In this document: positions 1-7,533 of the stretch, in pieces
Position numbering within the stretch: the stretch's first letter is position 1
Layout: each line of letters starts with the position of its first letter
NCBI GenBank assembly: GCA_030745815.1
Contig: JASLNX010000148.1
Span: 1 to 22,263 of the forward strand
Source: an archaeon
GTDB taxonomy: Archaea; Iainarchaeota; Iainarchaeia; Iainarchaeales; GCA-2688035
Length of the DNA: 22,263 nt
Reading direction: 5' to 3'
Made by a program: the position numbers and the translations under genes
Notes under the pieces: model-generated
The model's database searches: none
The model's input: only the letters and a program-made list of their open reading frames with translations
Told to the model about the DNA's origin: nothing

Positions 1-1179
1 TTGATGGCAGAACTTCTTACATTCTTTGTAATTTTAATGGCTGGACTTGTGTTCTCTGAACTATTTAGAAGACTTCACTTGCCATATGTTACAGCATTAA
101 TTATTGGCGGAATAATAATTGGGCCATCACTCTTAAACATCGCCGCAGTTAATGAACCAATTTTGTTCTTTGGATCGATTGGATTAATTTTTCTAATGTT
201 TATGGCTGGAAGCGAAATAAAACTAAAGTCGTTTAAGCGAACTGGAAAAGGGATTGCTCTGTTATCCATTTTAAACGGGGTGGTTCCGTTTGTTGTGGGA
301 TACTGGCTTGGCTCAGTTTTTGGACTTGGTTTTATCACATCAATAGTTCTTGGAATTGTTTTCATTTCCTCATCAGTTGCTGTGATAATCCCATCGCTTG
401 AAGTAGGCGGCCTTATCCACACAAGGCTTGGTGAAAGCATTGTTTCAGCAACTGTATTTGAAGACATTGGAAGCCTTCTTCTTCTTGCATTTCTAATGCA
501 AAGCATTGCCCCGCAAACCCCAATCCCGCTTGTGCTCTACATCCCAATAATAATTTTACTAATCTTTGGATTAAAAAAGGCCATTCCACCCCTTGAAAAA
601 ATTTACCACTACAACAAACGCGGGCAAGATCTTTGGGAAAGTAAGCTGCGCTTTATTTTTGTAATCCTAATCGCAACAGTTGTGCTGTTTGAGTTTATTG
701 GAATGCAAGCAATTGTTGCAGGATTTATAATTGGAATTTTACTAAGTGACTCCATTAGTGGAAAGATTGAGGAAAAGATTAGAACAATAAGTTACGGGAT
801 ATTTATTCCAACCTTCTTTATCATAATTGGAATTCAAACAGACCTCTCAGCATTTGTTAACGCCAACTCAATAATTCTGACCCTTGCAATAGTTGTTGGA
901 TTAATTGCATCAAAAACAATAAGCGGCTTTGTTGGCGGGAAGATTTTGGGATTCTCAAAAAGAGAAAGCCTAATAATTGGTTTTGCGTCAATTCCACAAC
1001 TTTCAACAACCTTAGCTGTTGCGTTTATTGCGGTTGAATTTGGAATGATTAGTCAAGAACTAGCTGCCTCCCTTGTTGTGCTTTCAACAATAACCACTTT
1101 TGTTGCACCGATTGCAATAAAGTTTTTGGTTACAAAAGAAATGCAATCAACCAAGGGAACGCAGGTTGCAACTGCTTAA
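1..1179 (+). CDS. CPA2-family Na+(K+)/H+ antiporter, membrane domain only
   Basis: The protein is an integral membrane cation/proton exchanger of the monovalent cation:proton antiporter-2 (Kef/NapA-like) family, expected to move Na+ or K+ against H+ across the cytoplasmic membrane. About 392 residues are almost entirely hydrophobic and form roughly 11-13 membrane helices. The family hallmark near residues 60-72 (GLIFLMFMAGSEI) is clear. The intramembrane acidic pair of the transport core appears as Glu154-Asp155 (FEDIGSLL), where Kef proteins have QD and NapA/NhaA have DD. No C-terminal RCK/TrkA-N domain follows, so it is a short, unregulated type. The frame is open at the left edge: TTG at 1 is followed by ATG at 4, and the N-terminus looks complete, so ATG 4 is the likely start. 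The ion cannot be told from the sequence. Confidence 0.85.
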   Translation: MMAELLTFFVILMAGLVFSELFRRLHLPYVTALIIGGIIIGPSLLNIAAVNEPILFFGSIGLIFLMFMAGSEIKLKSFKRTGKGIALLSILNGVVPFVVGYWLGSVFGLGFITSIVLGIVFISSSVAVIIPSLEVGGLIHTRLGESIVSATVFEDIGSLLLLAFLMQSIAPQTPIPLVLYIPIIILLIFGLKKAIPPLEKIYHYNKRGQDLWESKLRFIFVILIATVVLFEFIGMQAIVAGFIIGILLSDSISGKIEEKIRTISYGIFIPTFFIIIGIQTDLSAFVNANSIILTLAIVVGLIASKTISGFVGGKILGFSKRESLIIGFASIPQLSTTLAVAFIAVEFGMISQELAASLVVLSTITTFVAPIAIKFLVTKEMQSTKGTQVATA

Positions 1180-1206
1180 GCTTGCAAATTCGTTTTTGCA
1201 CAAAGA

Positions 1207-1214
1207 ATTAAATA
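1207..1214 (+). promoter_or_regulatory. Box A (TATA-like) upstream of the 1245 gene
   Basis: ATTAAATA lies about 28 bases before TTG 1239 and 34 before ATG 1245. A transcript starting near 1237 would have only a few leader bases, with TGATTGAAG just before ATG 1245. Assigned from position and composition only. Confidence 0.4.
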
Positions 1215-1244
1215 CATCAAGGTCCTTTTTTTACCTGATTGAAG

Positions 1245-1793
1245 ATGGATAGAAATGTTATTGACGCAGTTAAACTGCTTAGAGAAGAGTTCTCCGACTC
1301 CAATATTATGGGAATGCGAAAGCTTGGAAACTCATTAATTGAAGTGGCCTCTGCTGAAAACAACAAGCTGCTTGCAGACGTTGCTTTGATTGCCTACTCG
1401 CTTCACAAACTGAGTTCAAAAGGCCACATTTCAGGACACGAAACCTGGCTTAGGGTAAAGGGGCGAGTAATTTCTTCTTTAAAGAGGGCGGAAAATGCGC
1501 TTGAGAAGGACGACAGTGCAGGGTTTGATAAAATAATTAACGGAATTAAAAATGACATCAACGGAGTTGACTCAAAGCTTGGGTATTTTGTTCAAGGAAT
1601 TCACGAAAAGGCAAGGGTAAAATATGCAAGTACGGCGTACTCTCTTGGACTTAGTTTGAGTCAGGCCACTGATTTAACAGGCGCCAGCAAGAAAAAAGTT
1701 TTAGAGTATGTTGGCGCAACAAAGATTTCTGACAAGGAAAAAAGCGAATTTGGAATTGGCGAAAGGCTTGATAAGCTTAGGAAGGTTTTGTAA
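1245..1793 (+). CDS. Uncharacterised helical protein, possible partner of the PIN-domain protein
   Basis: I do not recognise a named family. From ATG 1245 the protein has 182 residues (TTG 1239 would add two). It looks all-helical: two long amphipathic helical regions in the first 120 residues, then a stretch starting SLGLSLSQATDLTGASKKK with the spacing of a helix-turn-helix (helix, small/Gly turn, helix rich in Lys), and a charged tail. It sits 11 bases before a PIN-domain gene that has a GGTGG ribosome binding site, so the two are almost surely co-transcribed. A small DNA-binding-like protein directly before a PIN protein resembles the antitoxin-toxin order of VapBC, but it is larger than a usual VapB and has no recognisable AbrB or ribbon-helix-helix N-terminus. 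The antitoxin role is inference. Confidence 0.7.
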   Translation: MDRNVIDAVKLLREEFSDSNIMGMRKLGNSLIEVASAENNKLLADVALIAYSLHKLSSKGHISGHETWLRVKGRVISSLKRAENALEKDDSAGFDKIINGIKNDINGVDSKLGYFVQGIHEKARVKYASTAYSLGLSLSQATDLTGASKKKVLEYVGATKISDKEKSEFGIGERLDKLRKVL

Positions 1794-1804
1794 GTGGTGG
1801 TTTT

Positions 1805-2479
1805 GTGATTGCGGTTTTTGACACAAGCAGCCTTATTTCAATGAGCCAAAGCTGCCTAATAAATTCACTAAAGGGCCTTAAGGAAAGCGGCGAAAACACG
1901 TTTGTTATTCCTGAATCGGTTTACGGAGAGGTTGTTGAAAGGCCGCTTAAAATTAAAAGATTTGAACTAAATGCAGTAAGAGTGCAAAAGGCGGTTGACG
2001 AAGGCTGGCTTGAAGTAAAAGAACTTAACGCACCGTTTCGTGATATTGCAAACAAGATTGCAGACATTGCAAACAACATGTTTTTTATTAAGGGAAAGCG
2101 CTTGAAGCTAATTCAAGCAGGCGAAATTGAAGCGCTTGCTCTCTTAAAACAACTTAACTCCAATTTGTTAATTATTGACGAACGCACAACAAGGGCAATT
2201 ATTGAAAACCCAATGCAATTAAAGAGACTAATTGAAAGAAGACGAAACAAGCGCGTTAACTTTAAGGAAGAGAACGCTGCTGAACTAAAGGAAATGTTTC
2301 CAGATCTTGACATTGCCAGAAGTGTTGATCTTATTGCGCTTGCTTTTGAAAGAAAGCTGCTAGGCAATGAACTGCCGCAGTCCAAACAAGCGCTTGAGGC
2401 CGCGTTGTATGCAGTAAAATTTGCAGGCTGCGCCGTTAGTGGCAATGAAATAGAGCATTTTTTGGGTTCTAAAAAATGA
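1805..2479 (+). CDS. PIN-domain ribonuclease-like protein
   Basis: The first 130 residues form a PIN domain, a Mg2+/Mn2+-dependent RNase fold. The expected acidic residues are in place: Asp6 in the opening strand (VFDTSSLI), Glu42 (YGEVVE), Glu107/Glu109 in GEIEALAL, and Asp125 in LLIIDERTTR. At 224 residues it is longer than typical VapC toxins (about 130). The extra part after residue 140 is a Lys/Arg-rich linker followed by a helical region, so it may be a house-keeping archaeal PIN protein rather than a toxin. The start is GTG 1805, decided by GGTGG at 1796-1800 four bases upstream. The stop overlaps the next gene's ATG (ATGA), and the helical protein upstream is in the same operon. The substrate is unknown. 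Confidence 0.85.
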   Translation: MIAVFDTSSLISMSQSCLINSLKGLKESGENTFVIPESVYGEVVERPLKIKRFELNAVRVQKAVDEGWLEVKELNAPFRDIANKIADIANNMFFIKGKRLKLIQAGEIEALALLKQLNSNLLIIDERTTRAIIENPMQLKRLIERRRNKRVNFKEENAAELKEMFPDLDIARSVDLIALAFERKLLGNELPQSKQALEAALYAVKFAGCAVSGNEIEHFLGSKK

Positions 2480-2937
2480 AGATTGAAAAGGCCTCTGAAA
2501 AAGACTTGCGTGAAATAACTCAACTTATATCAAAAGATTTCCCATATGTTAAAAGGGGGCTTGGGAAGTTTAAGGAACTAATTAACGCTGGCCAAATTAT
2601 AATATTTAAAGTTGTTGAAAAGGAAAAGATTTTGGGATTTTGTGAGGTTCAATTTGTAGAAGAGGGAATTGCAAGAATTAATGGACTAAGTGTTAAAGAA
2701 ACCTGGCAGGGAAAAGGAATTGGAGCAAAACTTCTTGACCACACCCTTAAATTTTTGAGTGAAAAAAACATTGAAAGGACTGTACTTCTTGTAAAGCAAT
2801 CCAATAAAAGGGCAAAGGCCATGTATGAAGGCCGGGGCTTTAAATTCATTGGACTTTATCACAGAAAGCTTGACAACAAAGTTGTTGAAGAAATGGAACT
2901 AGGAATTAGCGGTGAAGCGCCGGTTTACGTTTCATGA
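2476..2937 (+). CDS. GNAT-family N-acetyltransferase
   Basis: A 153-residue acetyl-CoA-dependent acetyltransferase. The acetyl-CoA pyrophosphate loop is canonical: Gln78-Gly-Lys-Gly-Ile-Gly83 after the strand INGLSVKETW. The C-terminal catalytic part is also present, with Asn110 and Tyr117 in SNKRAKAMYEGRGF, the layout seen in RimI-like enzymes. The acceptor cannot be read from the sequence; protein N-termini, ribosomal proteins or small amines are all possible. It starts within the stop of the PIN gene (ATGA overlap), so it is translationally coupled to it. Its 3' end overlaps by six bases the 3' end of a short ORF on the opposite strand. Confidence 0.88.
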   Translation: MKIEKASEKDLREITQLISKDFPYVKRGLGKFKELINAGQIIIFKVVEKEKILGFCEVQFVEEGIARINGLSVKETWQGKGIGAKLLDHTLKFLSEKNIERTVLLVKQSNKRAKAMYEGRGFKFIGLYHRKLDNKVVEEMELGISGEAPVYVS

Positions 2938-3105
2938 CTTTTTGCCATAAATTCTGTTTACTACTCTTGTTGCAGTCTTTGCAGGCGTTTTTTCTTGAAT
3001 GAGAGCAACGCACATTTGTTCTTTTGAATATTTCCCTTTTTGAACGGAAAGAATTTTAACAAGTTTTTCAACTTCATCTTCAATCAGCCACATCAAATTG
3101 GGCAA
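2932..3105 (-). CDS. Small 57-residue protein downstream of proS
   Basis: A short open frame fills the 230-base gap between proS and the acetyltransferase. It reads from TTG 3105 (57 residues) or ATG 3093 (53 residues) to TGA at 2932. GGGTG stands four bases before TTG 3105, the same spacing as the GGTGG sites of other genes here, which favours the longer form. The product is basic and predicted helical: an acidic first helix (LIEDEVEKLVKIL), a KYSKEQMCVALIQEK segment, then KTATRVVNRIYGKKS. The layout (helix, turn, Ser-Lys-Glu-Gln helix) resembles a minimal winged-helix or HTH unit. It begins 55 bases after the proS stop, so it is probably the last gene of that operon. No family recognised. 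Confidence 0.55.
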   Translation of the reverse strand: MPNLMWLIEDEVEKLVKILSVQKGKYSKEQMCVALIQEKTPAKTATRVVNRIYGKKS

Positions 3106-3160
3106 AATGCACCCTAATTAGTAAGGATTTGGCTTAATTAAGTTTTTGCTTTGGCTAAAA

Positions 3161-4600
3161 TTAGTAAGCTTTGGCAAAGTAAACAAGACTTTCGGCCTTT
3201 GAACCGCACTTAATGCATTTGCCGTCAACCTTTTTTTGGTCAAAGGAGATGCATCTGCTTGTTGCAGTTGTTTCGTCCTTAATCTTTTCCTCGCAGGACT
3301 CAGTGCAGCAAAAGGGAGCAAGAACCATTTTTCCACCCTTAACTCCTTTCTCAAACCAAGCCCAGGTGTTAACTTTAACTGTATTTGAGTCAAGCAACTT
3401 ATTAGCATTTGCGAAAAGATCGCTTTGAATAATGTCCAGAAGCGCTGGAATTGTTTTCTCCAAAGCAGAAAATTTAACAAATTCCTTTTCTCCAGTGTCA
3501 CGCCTTACCAAAACAACCTGCTTTGCCTTCAAATCCTTTGGCCCAATCTCAAGCCTTAGAGGGATTCCTTTTAGCTCCCACTCATTAAACTTCCAACCAG
3601 GTGAATAATTGTCGCGGTCGTCAAAAATTGGATTAAACTTCTTCAAAGTTTTAGCAATCTCTTTGGCCTTCTTCAAAACATTTTCCTTGTCTTCCTTGAA
3701 AACAATCGGAACAATTGCAATTTTGTTGTGCGCAACCTTTGGAGGAAGGACCAGCCCCTTGTCGTCTCCGTGAACCATTATTAGCGCACCAATTAGTCTT
3801 GTGGAAAAACCCCAGCTGCTCTGCCAAGGAAGTGCCTTTTTCTCCCCCTTATCAATAAAACTAATTCCAAAGCCTTTGGCAAAATCCTGGCCAAGGTTGT
3901 GAGACGTTCCCATCTGCAATGCCTTTCCGTCAGGCATTAGTGATTCAATTGTAAGAGTGTAAAGCGCTCCGGCAAACTTTTCAGCGTCAGTTTTTTTTCC
4001 TGCGATTGTCGGAATTGCAAGGAGTTCGTGGCAAAGCTTTTGGTACTCACCTAAAAATATTTTTACCTCTTTATCGCACTCTTCTTTTGTTTCGTAAACA
4101 CAGTGGCCTTCCTGCCAGAGGAACTCTCTTGTTCTAAGGAAAAGCTTTGTTTGCTTTACTTCCCATCTTAAAACATTGCACCATTGATTAAGCCTTAGTG
4201 GCAAATCTCTCCAGGAACGAATCCACTTAGCATAGCTGTCGTAAATTATAGTTTCACTTGTTGGCCTAATTGCAACCTTTTCATCAACATCTTTTCCCTC
4301 TTGTTCAATCCAAGCAAGTTCCGGTTCAAAGCCTTCTGCATGCTCGGCCTCTTTTTTGAAAAAGCTTTCAGGAATAAGCAGTGGAAAGTATGCATTGCTA
4401 ACTCCAAGTGCCTCAATTGCATTATTGAAATACTTTTGAATTGTTTCCCAAATGCGGTAAGCGTTGGGACGAATAATCATAAAACCGCGAACCGGCCCAT
4501 AATCTGCAAGCTCTGCCTTTAGTACAACCTGATTATACCATTCAACAAAGTTTTTGTCCTTTTTTTCAGTAATTCCCTGTTCTTTTTCCAACTTCTTCAC
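3161..4600 (-). CDS. proS: Prolyl-tRNA synthetase, archaeal/eukaryotic type
   Basis: Charges tRNA-Pro with proline in the cytoplasm. At 479 residues it matches the archaeal-type class IIa enzyme, with no bacterial editing insertion. Visible landmarks are RPTSET at 112-117, motif 2 with Arg145 and RTREFLWQEGH at 156-166, and motif 3 at about 268-286 (STRLIGALIMVHGDDKGL). An anticodon-binding domain follows from about 290. The C-terminal Zn-type domain has Cys431/432, Cys436, Cys462 and Cys465, and the chain ends in the usual Tyr. After EGH the common Thr-Ala-His is replaced by Cys-Val-Tyr. The GTG at 4600 overlaps the proB stop. However AGGTGA at 4604-4599 is a strong ribosome binding site for TTG 4591, so the true start may be 4591 (476 residues). 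It lies in one operon with proB and proC. Confidence 0.95.
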   Translation of the reverse strand: MKKLEKEQGITEKKDKNFVEWYNQVVLKAELADYGPVRGFMIIRPNAYRIWETIQKYFNNAIEALGVSNAYFPLLIPESFFKKEAEHAEGFEPELAWIEQEGKDVDEKVAIRPTSETIIYDSYAKWIRSWRDLPLRLNQWCNVLRWEVKQTKLFLRTREFLWQEGHCVYETKEECDKEVKIFLGEYQKLCHELLAIPTIAGKKTDAEKFAGALYTLTIESLMPDGKALQMGTSHNLGQDFAKGFGISFIDKGEKKALPWQSSWGFSTRLIGALIMVHGDDKGLVLPPKVAHNKIAIVPIVFKEDKENVLKKAKEIAKTLKKFNPIFDDRDNYSPGWKFNEWELKGIPLRLEIGPKDLKAKQVVLVRRDTGEKEFVKFSALEKTIPALLDIIQSDLFANANKLLDSNTVKVNTWAWFEKGVKGGKMVLAPFCCTESCEEKIKDETTATSRCISFDQKKVDGKCIKCGSKAESLVYFAKAY

Positions 4601-5376
4601 CTTTCAAAAATTGTTCCCTTGAACTTCCCTTTAATGATATCTGCAAGGAAACCGTTTTTTCCCCTTGTGATAATTAAAGGAATTTCTTTTTTTAAAGCAA
4701 TCTCTGCAGCTGTAAGCTTTGTTTTAAAGCCTCCTCGGCCACGATTGCTCTTTCCACTAACAACAGCCTTTAAATCCCGCAAATCTGAAACTTTTTCAAT
4801 AAGGCAGGCATTTTCGTTTGATTCAGGATTATCAGTAAATAGCCCGCCAACATCTGAAAGCATTACAAGTAAGTCCGCTCCGAGATGGGCCGCAACCCTT
4901 GCTGAAAGAACATCGTTGTCTGAAAAGGATTTTGCTGACGCAAGTTCGTGCGTTGCAACTGCGTCGTTTTCATTAATTATTGGAACAACACCAAGTGAAA
5001 GCAGCTTGTTTAAAGAGCGCTTTATGTTTCCAAGGCTTTTACTTTTTTCAAGATCCTCTTGCGTTAAAAGAACCTGGGCAATAACCTGATTAAATTTGGA
5101 GAACGCCCGCTGGTAATCATGCATTAACTTACTCTGACCCACTGCGGCAATTGCCTGCTGCATTTCAATGGACTCAGGAAACGAAGTTATGTGCATGCTC
5201 TCAAGGCCAATTCCAATAGCTCCACTTGAAACAATTATAACCTGCTTGCCGCTTCGAACAAGTTTTGAAATGTCTTTGGCTAAGCTGTTGGCAAGCGCTG
5301 AATTAAAGCTATTGTTTTTTACAACACTGTCAGTTCCAAGCTTTATAACAATTCTCTTAACCTTCTTCGGATTCAT
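4597..5376 (-). CDS. proB: Glutamate 5-kinase without PUA domain
   Basis: Phosphorylates glutamate to gamma-glutamyl phosphate, the first step of proline synthesis. It is an amino-acid-kinase fold of 259 residues with Lys12-Leu-Gly-Thr (phosphate binding), VSSGAI at 49-54, INENDAV at 134-140, the D/N cluster at 153-155 (DND), LSDVGGLF at 173-180 and a Gly-rich GRGGFKTKLTAA at 213-224. The C-terminal PUA domain of bacterial enzymes is absent, as in short forms from other organisms. The ATG at 5376 has GGTGG at 5385-5381, four bases before it. It sits between proC (14-base gap) and proS (overlap). The second-step gene proA (gamma-glutamyl phosphate reductase) is not in this window. The main alternative is another amino-acid kinase, but the NEND and SDNDVLSA segments are glutamate-kinase-like. 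Confidence 0.9.
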   Translation of the reverse strand: MNPKKVKRIVIKLGTDSVVKNNSFNSALANSLAKDISKLVRSGKQVIIVSSGAIGIGLESMHITSFPESIEMQQAIAAVGQSKLMHDYQRAFSKFNQVIAQVLLTQEDLEKSKSLGNIKRSLNKLLSLGVVPIINENDAVATHELASAKSFSDNDVLSARVAAHLGADLLVMLSDVGGLFTDNPESNENACLIEKVSDLRDLKAVVSGKSNRGRGGFKTKLTAAEIALKKEIPLIITRGKNGFLADIIKGKFKGTIFER

Positions 5377-5390
5377 TAAACCACCGCAAA

Positions 5391-6185
5391 TTATTTGCCA
5401 AGTTCCATACTTCGCTTTACAGCAGCCTTAACTGCATCGGATACAAGTTCCTTAAACTTTCTTTGCGAAAACAAACCAAGCCCTGCTTGGGTTACTCCAC
5501 CTTTTGATGCAACCATTGAAACAAGTTCACTTGGCGAAATTTCCTTTTCGTTCAAAAGCCTTGCGGTTCCCAACAAAGTTTGCTTTGCAAGAACGTTTGC
5601 TTCCTCTTCACTTAAGCCCTGCGCTATTGAAGCGCTTGAAAGGGCGTCCAAAAAGAGTGCAATAAAACCTGGACCGCTTCCTGAAAGAACGGTCACTGCG
5701 TCCATCTTTTGCTCTTCAACCTCTAAAATCTTTCCTGCTCTTGAAAAAACCGCTTCAACAAACTGCCTATCCATCGGAGTTGCGGTTTCGGCGAGAGTAT
5801 AACAGGCCATTGATTCCTTCACCGAACACGCAAGGTTTGGCATAACCCTAACAATTCTTGCCTTAGGCAGGCCGCGCTGGAGTTCTTCGGTGGAAATACC
5901 TGCTGCAATTGATACGAAAAGCTTTTCATTTGAAACAAAATCCCGCACTTCCTTAAAAACTTCTACAAGGTTCTGCGGCTTTACCGCAAGAAAAATTATG
6001 TCACAGTCTTCAACAAGCTGTTTGTTGCTTTTGACCGACCCCACCTTAAAATCTTTGCTGGTCGCATCAAGCGCCCGTTCTTTAACATCAAAAACAATTA
6101 TTTCCTTTGGGGAAACTCCTTGCCCTTCAGTCATTGCGCCAATTATTGCCCTGGCCATTTTGCCACAGCCAATAAACCCAATCAT
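5391..6185 (-). CDS. proC: Pyrroline-5-carboxylate reductase
   Basis: Reduces 1-pyrroline-5-carboxylate to proline with NAD(P)H, the last step of the pathway. The 264-residue protein opens with the dinucleotide-binding loop IGFIGCGKMARAI. It continues with FLAVKPQ at 65-71, the family segment RVMPNLAC at 113-120, SGSGPGF at 168-174 and SKGGVTQAGL at 227-236, where GG-x-T begins the substrate loop. Length is normal. Its ATG overlaps the gpgS stop (ATGA), so translation is coupled, and proB follows after 14 bases. The enzyme normally works as a cytoplasmic oligomer. Confidence 0.95.
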   Translation of the reverse strand: MIGFIGCGKMARAIIGAMTEGQGVSPKEIIVFDVKERALDATSKDFKVGSVKSNKQLVEDCDIIFLAVKPQNLVEVFKEVRDFVSNEKLFVSIAAGISTEELQRGLPKARIVRVMPNLACSVKESMACYTLAETATPMDRQFVEAVFSRAGKILEVEEQKMDAVTVLSGSGPGFIALFLDALSSASIAQGLSEEEANVLAKQTLLGTARLLNEKEISPSELVSMVASKGGVTQAGLGLFSQRKFKELVSDAVKAAVKRSMELGK

Positions 6186-7255
6186 TTCTTGCCACCTTTT
6201 CCACTAATCCCCTTCTTTATGTCCCAAAGAGTGGACGAAAGCTTTGCAAGAAGGTCGTTCTCAAAGCCCTTTCTCATCTGATACTCTGAAACTCCTTTTA
6301 TTGGCGGCCTTTCAACGTCCTTTACCTCTTTCTCGCTTAAGAAGTACTCCTTTTCGCCGTCTTTTGCAACCTGGATTTCTGGAAACCTGTAAACAGCATT
6401 AAAGTCTTTTAACACAGGCTTTAGTTCCGGAACCCTAGTTAAGAAAACCTGCAGCAAACCAAAAGACATTCGTCCAAGTGCCTTTGTTGGCTGGTTTCTG
6501 TGAATTCTTACATCCAAATCAACCTGGGCCATTGCCCCTAATCCAAACTTGTTAAAGATGTCAATCAGTAAGCCTGTTTCAACCCCGTAGCCAATAAAGA
6601 ACGGGACCTTTTCAAAAACGTCCCTTCTCCCTGCGTATTCTCCACTTAGCGGTTGAATTATTCCTGTTAGTTCGGGATAAAACGTGTTAAACATTGGCCG
6701 GGCAAAAATTTCAGTAACCCTTCCCCCGCCTGTTGACTGGAGTTCGCCGGCCTTTTGAATTGGCCTTTCATAAAACGCTTTAACGTAACCAATCTTTTCG
6801 TTCTCAAGCATTGGGCCAAGAAGCCCGTAAACAAATCTCTGGTGAATGTTTTCAATATCAGCGTCAACCCAACAGATGATGTCCCCTTTTAGCATGTGAA
6901 GACTCTTCCACAGGTTCTCTCCCTTGTGGAAGAAGACTCCTTGGTCCTTCAAGTGCTTTTCTGAAATAAAGACCTTTGCCCCTGCCTTTCGGGCAATCTC
7001 ACAGGTTTTGTCACTGCTGCCTGAATCAATTACTGCAATCTCATCAACCAAATCAAACTCCTCAACAAGCGGCATGAGGGTCGAAATAACGTTTCCAATA
7101 TTGGCTTCCTCGTTGAGGGTGGGAATTCCAACGGAAATCTTTACGCCCTGCTTTTTCTTCAATTCAACAAGCCTGGCCAAGTCCTCAAACCTGCTGTGGT
7201 GAAAGGTATGACTATTAAACCACTGAAGAACTCCTGCTTTCTTTTTCTTAACCAT
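6182..7255 (-). CDS. gpgS: Glucosyl-3-phosphoglycerate synthase (GT81)
   Basis: Transfers glucose from a nucleotide sugar to 3-phosphoglycerate, the first step to the compatible solute glucosylglycerate. The GT-A fold is clear (residue numbers from GTG 7264): VGIPTLNEE near 45, VIDSGSSDKT near 79, and the metal-binding Asp134-Ala-Asp136 in CWVDADIEN. GT81-specific signatures follow: VKAFYERP, GGGRVTEIFARP (179-190), IQPLSGEYAGRR (203-214), GYGVETGLLID and AQVDLDVRIHRNQ with the metal-site His255. These match known GpgS enzymes closely, and even the start (QWFNSHTFHHSRF) has the family's FHH/YHH pattern. GTGATTGAA precedes ATG 7255 as ribosome binding site; a GTG at 7264 is the alternative. 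A gpgP phosphatase is not seen nearby. It follows tRNA-Pro by 36 bases and overlaps proC. Confidence 0.85.
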   Translation of the reverse strand: MVKKKKAGVLQWFNSHTFHHSRFEDLARLVELKKKQGVKISVGIPTLNEEANIGNVISTLMPLVEEFDLVDEIAVIDSGSSDKTCEIARKAGAKVFISEKHLKDQGVFFHKGENLWKSLHMLKGDIICWVDADIENIHQRFVYGLLGPMLENEKIGYVKAFYERPIQKAGELQSTGGGRVTEIFARPMFNTFYPELTGIIQPLSGEYAGRRDVFEKVPFFIGYGVETGLLIDIFNKFGLGAMAQVDLDVRIHRNQPTKALGRMSFGLLQVFLTRVPELKPVLKDFNAVYRFPEIQVAKDGEKEYFLSEKEVKDVERPPIKGVSEYQMRKGFENDLLAKLSSTLWDIKKGISGKGGKK

Positions 7256-7291
7256 TTCAATCACATTATTGTCAAACTAGTTAATTAATAT

Positions 7292-7366
7292 TGGGGCCTG
7301 GGAGATTCGGACTCCCGTTACTAGCTCCCCGAGCTAGAGTACTAGACCAAACTATACTAAGGCCCC
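7292..7366 (-). tRNA. tRNA-Pro (anticodon GGG) with unusual C33 and C55
   Basis: The 75-base element folds as a full cloverleaf. The acceptor GGGGCCT/AGGCCCC is fully paired. The D stem is GTAT/GTAC with a G18-G19 loop, the anticodon stem CTAGC/GCTAG has loop TCGGGGA, the variable loop has 4 bases, and the T stem GGGAG/CTCCC has loop TCCGAAT. The discriminator is A73 and no CCA is encoded. Read in register with the second tRNA-Pro here, the anticodon is GGG (codons CCC/CCT). Position 33 is C instead of the near-universal U, and position 55 is C instead of U. A CGG reading would also be proline but needs a mispaired stem. It lies upstream of gpgS on the same strand and probably shares its transcript. 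Confidence 0.85.
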
Positions 7367-7437
7367 GGAAAATATTGACATCTGGGAATTGAGAAAAATC
7401 AGAGTTGAGGAAGACATTCACTGTCCATAGTAAATCG

Positions 7438-7445
7438 ATATAATT
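7438..7445 (-). promoter_or_regulatory. Candidate box A for the tRNA-Pro/gpgS/pro operon
   Basis: On the minus strand this reads AATTATAT. Initiation about 26 bases on, near 7415, would leave a leader of about 49 bases before the tRNA 5' end at 7366. No better box A is visible closer to the tRNA. Weak assignment. Confidence 0.35.
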
Positions 7446-7503
7446 TGGCGAATTAAGGGTTAAAAAGGTTTGGGGAAGGTTGAATTGGGCCTTTGAGAAA
7501 AAG

Positions 7504-7511
7504 CATTTATA
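7504..7511 (+). promoter_or_regulatory. Box A of a leaderless promoter for the 7534 gene
   Basis: CATTTATA is centred 26.5 bases before ATG 7534, the spacing at which archaeal transcription would begin on the start codon itself. No ribosome binding site precedes the ATG, which fits leaderless translation. Confidence 0.6.
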
Positions 7512-7533
7512 GTGTGGGCTACACAGTATTAAT

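Noticed and set aside
75..506. 143-codon frame opposite the antiporter, and similar frames opposite proB, gatE and others (for example 4619-5089, 19634-20044)
   Set aside because: They mirror the codon pattern of well-identified genes, lack ribosome binding sites and are rich in Ser, Ile and Pro as expected of shadow frames.
7399..7428. Nine-codon mini-ORF on the minus strand upstream of tRNA-Pro(GGG), as a possible leader peptide
   Set aside because: No ribosome binding site. The only box A near it would start transcription inside the ORF, and the peptide has no proline codon run. Most likely chance.
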